Source: Clostridium hydrogenum | GTDB lineage: Bacteria > Bacillota > Clostridia > Clostridiales > Clostridiaceae | NCBI RefSeq assembly: GCF_021432385.1 | Contig: NZ_JAEACT010000004.1 | Coordinates: forward strand, 868,001 to 932,000 | Direction of reading: 5' to 3' | Length of the DNA: 64,000 nucleotides | Shown here: positions 54,501 to 62,314 of the stretch, in pieces | Position numbering within the stretch: the first letter of the stretch is position 1 | Layout of the letters: the number at the start of each line of letters is the position of its first letter | Program-made: the position numbers and the translations under genes | Notes under the pieces: model-generated | Seen by the model: only the letters and a program-made list of their open reading frames with translations | What the model was told of the DNA's origin: nothing | Database searches by the model: none

Positions 54501-54916
54501 ATACCATCTGATATACTAAGTTCAGGTGAAAGCCATTCTTTTATGCAGTCATCAAGAATTTCTCTATCATTTAATATAGAACCTATTTGAGCATTTGATA
54601 AAAGCACCAATTCGCTTTGTGGATCAAGCCCTATTCCTCTAAAATTCTTGTTTTTTTCATATGCATTAGTTTCAAAAGCAAGAAATTCAACTCCATTTGG
54701 CTTTTCCTTTCTCACCTTTGTTATTTCATCCTCTGGGAGATTAAATCTTCTATTTATCTGATATTTAACCCTTAAAAGAGCATCAATTCCTGTTCCACCT
54801 ATACCAATTATAAGTACGGGATTATCTATTTTATCTATACGGATTTTATCACTAATAATCCCTCCGCCAGTCATAACATCAAATTCTCTTATTTGTTCTC
54901 TAACTTTACCATTCAA
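51509..54916 (-). CDS. FtsZ/tubulin-like GTPase, large bacterial family
   Basis: A 1135-residue protein. The N-terminal 330 residues carry tubulin/FtsZ-type signatures: NPVLIIGIGGTGIDALLRVK (first loop GIGGTG at about 38-43), EFLAFETN (about 79), and the tubulin G-box GGTGSGS (about 189-195) in ILTGISGGTGSGSFIDIAYL. The remaining 800 residues are helical and beta-mixed with coiled-coil parts. This size and layout fit the Tubulin_2 / FtsZl-2 type found beside vWA proteins, which has been proposed to act in membrane remodelling. The start is TTG at 54916, 8 bases after AAAGGAG; the GTG at 54925 overlaps that site. It is the centrepiece of the operon. Confidence 0.87.
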   Translation of the reverse strand: MNGKVREQIREFDVMTGGGIISDKIRIDKIDNPVLIIGIGGTGIDALLRVKYQINRRFNLPEDEITKVRKEKPNGVEFLAFETNAYEKNKNFRGIGLDPQSELVLLSNAQIGSILNDREILDDCIKEWLSPELSISDGMQGANGNRQAGRLLLFTKINEVVESIRKKIWNVMQNTNEKLEVFILTGISGGTGSGSFIDIAYLVRGLIQEKFGDQGIDKVNVLGYLFTPDVNLSKNPEINARSYIIKNGYAALKEVDYLMNIPERGDRFVQNYKNFKVDSPSAPFDVCHLISATNKQGKILENGYEYSMNVTAEIITNFISNEQRESGQEFAIQDWLSNVPTLINQMPKPYKANYKYVIIGASAAVLPIEEITTYLGCRLFEKMNKMFEKSPTEQEVDQFIKTVKLDMDSIEARFEKELFGRRPLSGYANREKFNFDNVIKKQSISIDEELSAYLRDAIDEYAKVNYQYPGEISKAIRENIDRMFKDANKGPFYASRILFTDRGFNALKTVEVIIESLEDKRRSMPQLISELKDRAEDKFGEARKALLSKETKKNDYIKAKIEEYTARADEEKYSRMIDFYKRVVEIISHENNAIYHVYTEILNELNKIFKEDADILVKSREEDNLSGGKTYYWNVIEVPDVVKSIDEIVDRQDADEVIRRFTSTLLEESQKWIDEQHVDITGSISKFVSDQFESIITKSMEEFIVMKYGEDKSIEDFVRKTIAPKLDDDAIPVFQLNDAGSSFTFPSWDMVSVPMRTPRIKKGIEQYKVTSTHGSQVNVRQSKVTNRIFWLNTEVGVPLYSYAPIKQYEQEYEKTILKQDGIGRHLVQNRNNNWAYLPSPIPEASWGVTYDNERVRKHNDEIRELFSRAIKYECIVMTDSQLSSKYKCVITKPFDVNTIIKKYNLGLEEGETPNIGEINKCLIELRKIMKEKSLTKVEFSDNQKYFIFDSRDEAAAKESFLRAPRLIKLVKEEVLKYSSIEAEINKLQAYVAEINKKTKIVNDFLQALYTDTICKKGIVYIYDKDESEKTDVPPFLNIMKQKEYAEFYIFNKYKELEDKEISVINAKSEKRFNDLSMKDEGPDIIYKKVSEMVASYSKYVEELEYRKFEFENGDEIYNFYSVMLEKVRELKKTLE

Positions 54917-54934
54917 TATAAACACTCCTTTGTT

Positions 54935-55140
54935 CAGAGAACAGAGTACGGAGTACAGAGTACAGTGATGGATAATTTTCAGCTGCCGCTGAAAATTTTA
55001 CAACTTAATTGGGCTATCGCCCAAACCTCTCTCACCGAAGGTGAACTATTTATTCAAAGATTTGCCTGACGCAAGGAAGGCAAATCCTCCTTCACTGTAC
55101 TTTGTACTTTGTACTTTGTACTTTGTACTCTGTACTCTGC
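54935..55140. repeat. Structured repeat, family A, operon subtype (copy 9)
   Basis: First hairpin ATTTTCAGC-TGCC-GCTGAAAAT, then GGGCTATCGCCC, and TCACCGAAGGTGA in place of TTCAGCGCAGCTGAA (both sides changed together). The right arm has six heptamers in a row (TGTACTT four times, TGTACTC twice), the longest array in the window. Confidence 0.87.
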
Positions 55141-55143
55141 TTT

Positions 55144-56880
55144 CTAGTCTGTATAAAATTCCATTGAAATAGTTTTTTCAACTTTATTTAAAATCGCAAC
55201 TATTCTATCTCCATTTAGTATTTCTATGTTTTCGCCTTTTTCAATGTTTCTTCCTGATTTTTTCACTATGCATTCAGATTTGTTATCTAATATTAAACAC
55301 TCATTTCCAAATTTAAAATATAAGTTTTCTGTTTCTGCAAATTCTTCTTTTAGTCCCAAGACTTCATATAAACTGAATTTGCCTGTATAGCCTTCAAGAA
55401 GCTTATATTTAGGTGACATTACTTCTCCAGTGCTTTCATCTCTTACTTCAAGCATAACTCGTCCAAAGCCTTTTCTTCTGCCTTTCTTGATTGAGTTTAT
55501 TATAAATAAAGCTAAAGCCAAAGCAATTAAAAGCACTATAATTATTACAATTATTTTTACTGTACTTGAAGCTTTAGAGGTTGTAACTACTCCATTTTGC
55601 ACAATTACTTTTACCGGATTACTTTCCCTGAAGAAGCTATTTCCATCAAGCTTAACACTAACTTCATAATTACCTTGCGTATCAAATTTATACTTTCCTG
55701 TATAATTATTTGCATTTTTAGTTAAATTACTTTCTTTTATGGAATTATCCTTTAAATTTTTAATTATAAGCTTAGCATTTACGCCATTGTACACGCTTTT
55801 GTCAGATACTTTTTGTCCATTACTCATAAGGTAAGCTGAAACATTTATGCTATCACCTTTTTTTATTGAAGTTGGACTTATACTTGTGCCTACTGTTAAA
55901 TCATAATTATATACAAAATTTACTTTTATATTGTCCCCATTTACACCTTTTACCTTAAGTGTCCAGTCACCTTTTTCTGGTTTTAATATTTTAAGCAGAG
56001 TATACTTTTTCGATGTAGATACATAGGCTGCTTGAGATGGCAAAGCTACTTCCTTTCCCTTATTATCCTCAAGCTTAATTTCTAAAGGCTTACTGGAAAG
56101 CATCGATATATTTGCCTCTGCAACATCTGAATTTGGTATATTTATTTTAACATCTTGAAAAGCTCCATTTGCAGTTATTGACCCTCCATCTTGAACCTTT
56201 ACTTTTGAATTATCAGCATATATATCTGTAAGTATTTTGGGTAAATCTGCTGCCGTACTTGTTATATAGCTTTTCCCACCAGTGCTCTCTGCTATATTTG
56301 CAAGTAGTGCTTTATCTACAGTTCCATCATAATTAAGTCCTATTGTATATACTTTATATCCCTTACTTTTAGCCGTTTCTATCGCACTGTTTAAATCTTT
56401 TTCTGAATCGGCCTCACTTCTTGCAGGATCATTTTTTCCATCGGATAGAAGTATTATGACTGGCCTGTGTCCACTTTCATGTCCATTGTCCATCAAACTT
56501 ACAGCTTCCTTTAATCCCATTCCAGTATCAGTTTTTTGTCCAAGCTGTATTCCATTTATCATATTTTTAATATTTTCTTTATCAGCTTTTGAATTTACAG
56601 CATCCAAACTGTGTTCCCGTACTATATTATCAGAGTACGCTACGAGTCCAAATTTATTCCCTGAATCCTCACTCATATCTAGAAACATTTTAATAGCTTC
56701 TATTCTAATTTCTTCTGGATCACTTTCCTTCATAGATCCACTAGAATCAAGTAAAAATACCGTATCTAAATTTGAATGTGAAACACTTTCTGCCTGAACC
56801 TTTGGTATGTATAAAGCTTGTATTACAATTATCAGCATAATTAAAAAAAGCCGATAACTTTTTTTCAAAAATATTTTCAT
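55144..56880 (-). CDS. Secreted/membrane vWA protein
   Basis: A 578-residue protein with a signal peptide (about 1-30, cut after VQA). The vWA domain follows, with D45-S-S-G-S49, Thr in KTDTGMGL (about 117) and the Asp in LLSDGKND (about 150). A beta-rich region comes next (about 225-430; Ig-like repeats such as SPTSIKKGDSINVSAYL), then one membrane helix (about 438-462) and a basic cytoplasmic tail of about 110 residues (KKGRRKGFGRVMLEV onward) that looks like a folded beta domain. So the vWA part is outside the cell and the tail faces the tubulin/GTPase proteins: a plausible sensor or anchor for the system. Confidence 0.85.
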   Translation of the reverse strand: MKIFLKKSYRLFLIMLIIVIQALYIPKVQAESVSHSNLDTVFLLDSSGSMKESDPEEIRIEAIKMFLDMSEDSGNKFGLVAYSDNIVREHSLDAVNSKADKENIKNMINGIQLGQKTDTGMGLKEAVSLMDNGHESGHRPVIILLSDGKNDPARSEADSEKDLNSAIETAKSKGYKVYTIGLNYDGTVDKALLANIAESTGGKSYITSTAADLPKILTDIYADNSKVKVQDGGSITANGAFQDVKINIPNSDVAEANISMLSSKPLEIKLEDNKGKEVALPSQAAYVSTSKKYTLLKILKPEKGDWTLKVKGVNGDNIKVNFVYNYDLTVGTSISPTSIKKGDSINVSAYLMSNGQKVSDKSVYNGVNAKLIIKNLKDNSIKESNLTKNANNYTGKYKFDTQGNYEVSVKLDGNSFFRESNPVKVIVQNGVVTTSKASSTVKIIVIIIVLLIALALALFIINSIKKGRRKGFGRVMLEVRDESTGEVMSPKYKLLEGYTGKFSLYEVLGLKEEFAETENLYFKFGNECLILDNKSECIVKKSGRNIEKGENIEILNGDRIVAILNKVEKTISMEFYTD

Positions 56881-56895
56881 AAAAACCCTCCGAAA

Positions 56896-57093
56896 CAGAG
56901 TACAAAGTACAGAGTACAGAGTACAATGAAGGTTAGTTTTCTGTCTATACGGAAAACTTTAAACTTAATGGGCTGACGCCCAAACCCAGTATGCCATTAT
57001 CAGCAAAACTAATACCATACGTTTAAAGATTTACCTGACATAAGGAAGGCAAATCCTCCTTCACTGTACTCTGTACTTTGTTCTCTGTACTCT
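56896..57093. repeat. Structured repeat, family A, operon subtype (copy 10)
   Basis: First hairpin GTTTTCTGT-CTAT-ACGGAAAAC, then ATGGGCTGACGCCCA, and a weakened ATCAGCAAAACTAAT in the place of TTCAGC...GCTGAA. A sixty-base A/T stretch without a gene separates it from the next coding region. Confidence 0.85.
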
Positions 57094-57155
57094 GGTTTTC
57101 TTCTATTATACCTAAACTATATCATACTTTTTGTGTCAAAATTCTTAATAATTTA

Positions 57156-58250
57156 TTACATATTTCTTGTAATCCAATTAATTATTTCTTGATTTTCCTT
57201 CAAACCTGTTTTAAAAAACTTGTATGTTGTAAAATTATTATGTATTTTATTTACAAATACTTCTTCTCCATTTTCTATGAGAAATTTTGGGGATTCCTTT
57301 TTTATATTTACATTATCCAGCATATCACTTTTGGCTAAAACAAATGCAGTTGGCTTTTGTATTCTTTCTCCTGGTTTTAAATTATAATTCTTTTGAAGAT
57401 TTAAAATAGTTGTATCTAGTACATCACTTAATATATACGTTTCATTATTAAAATTTTTAGCACTACCTACAGAAAAAGCATCAATAATAAATATAAACCC
57501 ACTGTTGTATTCATAATATTTATGTTGCTTTAAATTCTCACTACTAATAAAGTCTTTTCCTTCTGTTTCAACAACCATAATGTGCTTTTCTTTGCCTGTT
57601 TCATCTTCTATTATTGTCTCATAAAAAACTTCTTTTCCCGTACTTATTTTACTTAGTTCACTGTTTTCTATAAATGTGCTTTTCCCACTTCCCCTTCCGC
57701 CTATTACTGCAATAACAAAAGATTCAATCTCCGGAATAGGATTTTCATTGCCACATGTGGGACAAAGTGTTTTTAATTTTCGCTTTCCATAGGCAGTTAC
57801 AGGTATTTTATATCCACAACTGCATTCTATACTAAATACACCATTATTGCTAGGTTCAAGACTGTGATATACAGTTCCGCATTTTGGACATACATATCTA
57901 GGTTCACTGTATTTTGTAAAACAATTAGGGCATATACTATAGCTGACTTTATTATGCATATATACTATTCCAATTAATTTTACAGCTTCAGCAGCTATAC
58001 TCTTAAAAAATTTATTTATTCTTTCACTAAAAGGAATATCATCATTACTTTCACTTACATTTACGCTAGCCTTACCAGATATTTTTTTCGGCAAAACAAT
58101 CACAGCTGTTGCAGCATAAATCACACCTTTACCTATGCTTAAGGTTATAGAAGAAATAATTTCATGCACTGGTCTAAATATAACCATAGCAACCTTAACT
58201 AAAGCAAATAATAGCAGCACTATAAGAAATTCCTTGATTATAAGAAGCAA
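57156..58250 (-). CDS. Membrane-anchored zinc-ribbon GTPase
   Basis: A 364-residue GTPase with TTG start behind GGTGGTGG. A hydrophobic segment (about 5-28, perhaps a second at 40-55) is followed by two zinc-ribbons (C107-x-x-C110 / C121-x-x-C124 and C143-x-C145 / C163-x-x-C166) and the G domain: P-loop GGRGSGKST (184-192), G3 VVETEGKDF, and G4 LAKSDML (AKSD). It is shorter than the other two operon GTPases and lacks a GAP1-like partner. It is placed between a GAP1-like gene and the secreted vWA gene, so it may link the vWA sensor to the membrane. Confidence 0.78.
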   Translation of the reverse strand: MLLIIKEFLIVLLLFALVKVAMVIFRPVHEIISSITLSIGKGVIYAATAVIVLPKKISGKASVNVSESNDDIPFSERINKFFKSIAAEAVKLIGIVYMHNKVSYSICPNCFTKYSEPRYVCPKCGTVYHSLEPSNNGVFSIECSCGYKIPVTAYGKRKLKTLCPTCGNENPIPEIESFVIAVIGGRGSGKSTFIENSELSKISTGKEVFYETIIEDETGKEKHIMVVETEGKDFISSENLKQHKYYEYNSGFIFIIDAFSVGSAKNFNNETYILSDVLDTTILNLQKNYNLKPGERIQKPTAFVLAKSDMLDNVNIKKESPKFLIENGEEVFVNKIHNNFTTYKFFKTGLKENQEIINWITRNM

Positions 58251-58272
58251 TATACCACCACCAATCCTTTTT

Positions 58273-58465
58273 CAGAGTACGGAGTACAGAGTACAAAGTA
58301 CAGTGAATGTTAATTTTCTGCTAGCACAGAAAATTTTATAACTTAATGGGCTAACGCCCAAACCCTCTTTCTTCACCGAAGGTGAACCAATAAGTTCTAA
58401 GATTTATCCAACGCTAGGCGTATAAATCCTCCTTCACTGTACTCTGTACTTTGTACTTTGTACTC
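58273..58465. repeat. Structured repeat, family A, operon subtype (copy 11)
   Basis: First hairpin TTTTCTG-CTAG-CACAGAAAA, then ATGGGCTAACGCCCA and TTCACCGAAGGTGAA; GATTTATCC...GTATAAATC closes it. It ends 8 bases before the stop of the GAP1-like gene. Confidence 0.85.
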
Positions 58466-58473
58466 TTTTTTAA

Positions 58474-61122
58474 TTATTTTTTATAAATTTTCTGTTGAAG
58501 CTTATTAAAAATCGATTTTCCTTCTGATTCTTTCTTTGCTGCCTTGTACATTTCCATCCATGTCCTTATTGCATCCCTTGTTTCTTCTCCTCTTGTTGAA
58601 TTTTCAATAGTTTTCTGGATATATTTATCATAGCCTTCAATACGGTTTGTATCCACACTAGATATATTAATAACTATATTTTCTTCTATGTCTTTAAATT
58701 GTTTCTCTGAAAATAAACTTTGACTTTTTATAATAAAACAAATAAAATCCAAATAAATTTTATTTGTTCCCTTAGAATCAAAAATATCCTCCATTGCAAG
58801 CATATAAGTATTAAAATATGTTACCATATATTTTTCATACATAAGTATCCTTTTCATTTTCATATGTGACAAAATGTCATTTAATAGGGGACATATTATT
58901 TTAAACATCAAGTCTAAAATTGCCTCATACTTTTCCTTGCTAATACCATCAAACTTAAAAATATCATCATTGCACAAAAACTCTTCTATATAAACTTTTT
59001 CATTATAAAGTGAATCTGCGCATTGAATTATTTCTGAAATATCAGGTCTAATATCCATTTTATACAAATACTTTATATTGTCAATTTCAGCTATAATAGC
59101 TATTTCAGTTTCATCTGGAAGCTTAATAGGAACTAAATTTTGAAATTCATCCACAAGCCTTTCTGAAAGTTTTTTACCTAAATTTCTTTCAAGCTTTCTT
59201 GTTCTAATGTATTTAGTAAGATTTTCATAAAAGCTCATATTAAACTCATACTTTTGTAAAACACTAATAAGGACTTCTAATGCTTCAGAAAAATATCTGT
59301 TTCTATAGTCTACATTTTCATCGAATATGTTAGTACAGTAACTATTAAAATAGCTAACCTTGTCAGTTGTACTTCTAATTTTATATTTAAAGGACTCTAT
59401 TAATATGTCAGCTCCATGCATTTTTTCAACAAGCTTTTTAACTATTTCAGTTGATTTATAAAAAGAAATTTCATATAAAATATCCGTATAACTTGAAACT
59501 AACACAATATAATTTTCTCTTGCTGTGCAAACCTCATAAGCTATGTTAACTACATTTGAAAAATAATCTGCATAATCTTGAACATATCTAAGTGCATGCA
59601 TAAATTTATTTTTATCACCTAAAAGTACCTTGAGGCAAATAACTATAAATTTTTTAAAGTTAACATTTTTTCCAAAATACTCCCATGGTATTTTAAGCTC
59701 CATAAAATCTCCAATTATACTACAAAAATAAAACTGAGCATGCCTTGGTAATCCACCTTCAAGATAAACAGCAATATTCCGGAGCCTCTCACCATACGCA
59801 GATTTTGAAACAAACTTTTGAAGATTATCTTCGTTATAATTTCTTATATCCTGGTAAAGTTTTAGTATATCTTCTATGTTTATATCCTTACCATCTATAA
59901 CCATGAACTGAATTGAATCAAAGAAAAATTCATATGCTTTATTAATATATTCAGGTTTCTCGGTAATCTTTGATATCCTGAACAGGAATTTAAACATAAC
60001 CTCTGCCATTTTGAGATTTAAATTTGTAGTTATTTTATTTAACGCTTCAGCATCAATTGTACTCATTATTTTCTCAAGAGTACTTTCCGATCCATATTTA
60101 TTTGCAAAAGCTATGGCATTTACAGCATCCACATCATTTACTTTTTGAAGTCCATTGTTTATTATGCTAAATAAATTTACACAGTTATCTATATTTGAAT
60201 CTACCTTTTTATAATTAAATGCCTCTATAAAGTCTATAATATCTTTTCTATAATCTTTTATTATTGTATATTCAAGTGCAGCTTGTTTTGCAAATTTGGT
60301 TTTTAACTCCACTTCACTACTATTTCCTAACTTAAAATTAAATACATTAAATTTATAATTTTTGTTTGTGTTGTTTAGCTGAGTTCCTAAATTCTCCTCT
60401 AAGCCGCCACATAAAAATTCTCCAGCATTAAAGGCATTAAAGCTATAAGTATTAAAAGTTATACTGTTTGCCATAGAAAGTGGCAATGCCATAGTTGCTG
60501 CTGCAATCCACATATGTAGGTTTTTAGGATCATCTGAAAAAACAATTTTTTTATCGCTTTCTTTAGCATCAATAATACCATCAATTAAATCATTTAAACT
60601 TTTAGTTCTTTTTTTGAGAGAAGCTCCCTTTAAAAACTTTTCAATGTCAGAAGTAGTTATAAAATCTTCCTCTAAAATATGATTTAATATTGGAAGTGGC
60701 CTTATATCTTCTTCATTTTCCTCTTCCTCTGTAAGTCCATCTTTAAAAATTCTTGAATTATAAATTTCGATTGGGTAAAAAGGTAGTTCTCCAGCATCCC
60801 ATATAAGCACATGGCAAAAATAATTTCCAAATCTACCCGAATAATCCTTTCCTTTATATTTTATTTTACAAATACATGATTTACCATTTTTTAATTTAAA
60901 AAAAGAGAAAGCTATAGGAAAGTTTTCTTTTATTTCTTCATCAGTAGGATTACTGGTCAGGCTACTCGGCTCTATATAATTGCAATGCCTTTCTATTTCT
61001 TGCCTCTCTTCTTCAGTAATTCCTTCTGACATGGAATAGGTTTGAAATCCCATTCCAGAAGTTAATCCCTTTTTACAAGAGGTATAATATAATTGATATA
61101 TCTTCATAGGTAAGAATGTCAC
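58474..61122 (-). CDS. GAP1-like GTPase-associated protein (first copy)
   Basis: An 882-residue protein. The N-terminal 200 residues show the GAP1-type pattern MKIYQLYYTSCKKGLTSGMG, FQTYSMSEGITEEER and GRFGNYFCHVLIW. The long rest is a helical scaffold (many FI/YL-rich helices). It starts with GTG at 61122 inside the stop of the GTPase gene (GTGA overlap). An ATG at 61107 (MKIYQLYYTS) is the alternative start and matches the homologous start better, but its ribosome binding site is 14 bases away. The pairing with the neighbouring GTPase mirrors 45532/43592. No catalytic residues are recognised; the role is presumably to bind or activate the GTPase. Confidence 0.7.
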   Translation of the reverse strand: MTFLPMKIYQLYYTSCKKGLTSGMGFQTYSMSEGITEEERQEIERHCNYIEPSSLTSNPTDEEIKENFPIAFSFFKLKNGKSCICKIKYKGKDYSGRFGNYFCHVLIWDAGELPFYPIEIYNSRIFKDGLTEEEENEEDIRPLPILNHILEEDFITTSDIEKFLKGASLKKRTKSLNDLIDGIIDAKESDKKIVFSDDPKNLHMWIAAATMALPLSMANSITFNTYSFNAFNAGEFLCGGLEENLGTQLNNTNKNYKFNVFNFKLGNSSEVELKTKFAKQAALEYTIIKDYRKDIIDFIEAFNYKKVDSNIDNCVNLFSIINNGLQKVNDVDAVNAIAFANKYGSESTLEKIMSTIDAEALNKITTNLNLKMAEVMFKFLFRISKITEKPEYINKAYEFFFDSIQFMVIDGKDINIEDILKLYQDIRNYNEDNLQKFVSKSAYGERLRNIAVYLEGGLPRHAQFYFCSIIGDFMELKIPWEYFGKNVNFKKFIVICLKVLLGDKNKFMHALRYVQDYADYFSNVVNIAYEVCTARENYIVLVSSYTDILYEISFYKSTEIVKKLVEKMHGADILIESFKYKIRSTTDKVSYFNSYCTNIFDENVDYRNRYFSEALEVLISVLQKYEFNMSFYENLTKYIRTRKLERNLGKKLSERLVDEFQNLVPIKLPDETEIAIIAEIDNIKYLYKMDIRPDISEIIQCADSLYNEKVYIEEFLCNDDIFKFDGISKEKYEAILDLMFKIICPLLNDILSHMKMKRILMYEKYMVTYFNTYMLAMEDIFDSKGTNKIYLDFICFIIKSQSLFSEKQFKDIEENIVINISSVDTNRIEGYDKYIQKTIENSTRGEETRDAIRTWMEMYKAAKKESEGKSIFNKLQQKIYKK

Positions 61123-62303
61123 TTCCTTTTTTCAGCCTTTATAAGTTTGTATTTCCAAAGCAACCATAAAAAAGGATCTTCCACTCTGTGTGGTCTCAAT
61201 TTTTGTATTTTATTACTTTCTGGGTTACATCCAAGTGCCGTAAGCCCAAAATATGCATAGTCTTTAAAATTAGCACTTAATTGATTTGTAAAGTTAGTTC
61301 CTCCCCATTCCTTTACTAAGGCTTCCATAGTATTATCAACATCCTCAAAATCAGCTATATCAAATTTTCCCTCTTCCACGTGTTTGCTCGGATAATTAAT
61401 ACAGCAAGACTTTCCTATTATCTCTTCCAATGCATCAATTTTAGAGAATGCAACTGCAACTGGTATATCTATTGGATTTTCTAAACCTATACCATTTGCC
61501 TTCCTTATTAAATTGGCAGTTCTTGAAAGCAAGTCATCTATTTCCGTATTTTGCTCTGGAAGCTTCATTCCCTTTGGCATCTTTTCTCTTACCTCTGGAA
61601 GTTGAAGAGGATCTAAAAGGAAAATGATTCCTGAGGAATTATATATATACTTATTAACAGTTTTCATTGTATCTTCCTCGTTCAAATCCTCACCTGCTGT
61701 ATCAAAAAACGCTATTGTAACAACTTTTTTCACACTATTTCCTTTAATTAATCTCGCAAACTTACTTTTCTCTCTAAATGAAAGAGTATACAATAAAGGC
61801 TTACTCACGCTTTCATCAGTTTTAGCTGAACGTGTGATTTTTATAAGTTCATTTTTTCTAAACACAGGATAGTAAAAATCATTTCTATATCTTTTTATAG
61901 TGGCATCATCTATTGCTTGAAGACTGCAATCAAAAGCCGCACCTATTTCATTCATTATTTTATCTATTAATACTGCCATGTAATGGCTTTTTCCAGCTTC
62001 CTTTGCACCTATTATAGCAAAAACTAAATCATCATATTCACCTATTGTATATGGAAGCTCCGAGCCACAGGTTGGGCATACTTTTGTAGTTGATACTTCC
62101 CCACATTCACTACAGTGCATGGATTTTGGAATTTCTTTAACTTCTGTATTTTCATTAAACATTATCTTATTATTTTTAGCATTTAAACATATTTGTCCAT
62201 CTTTATTGTATCTTTCATTTTTGCATATAAATCCAACTTCATTTAAGCCATGTTTTGTAAAACAAAATGGACATATATAGTAATCTTTCTTACCAAAATT
62301 CAT
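61119..62303 (-). CDS. Zinc-ribbon P-loop GTPase (double-GTPase-type, copy 1)
   Basis: A 394-residue soluble GTPase. Zinc ligands C11-x-x-C14, then C64-x-x-C67 and C76-x-x-C79. P-loop GAKEAGKS (99-106), G3 FFDTAGEDL (about 212), and G4 AFSKIDAL (SKID). GIIFLLDPLQLPEVR and the C-terminal AYFGLTALGCNPE, RVEDPFLWLLWKYK are shared with the paralogue at 45532 (there AYFGVSSLGSNPQ, RVEEPFLWLMYKMK). This C-terminal sequence is thus a family hallmark. It overlaps the GAP1-like gene by 4 bases. Confidence 0.77.
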   Translation of the reverse strand: MNFGKKDYYICPFCFTKHGLNEVGFICKNERYNKDGQICLNAKNNKIMFNENTEVKEIPKSMHCSECGEVSTTKVCPTCGSELPYTIGEYDDLVFAIIGAKEAGKSHYMAVLIDKIMNEIGAAFDCSLQAIDDATIKRYRNDFYYPVFRKNELIKITRSAKTDESVSKPLLYTLSFREKSKFARLIKGNSVKKVVTIAFFDTAGEDLNEEDTMKTVNKYIYNSSGIIFLLDPLQLPEVREKMPKGMKLPEQNTEIDDLLSRTANLIRKANGIGLENPIDIPVAVAFSKIDALEEIIGKSCCINYPSKHVEEGKFDIADFEDVDNTMEALVKEWGGTNFTNQLSANFKDYAYFGLTALGCNPESNKIQKLRPHRVEDPFLWLLWKYKLIKAEKRK

Positions 62304-62314
62304 AACTTCACTTC

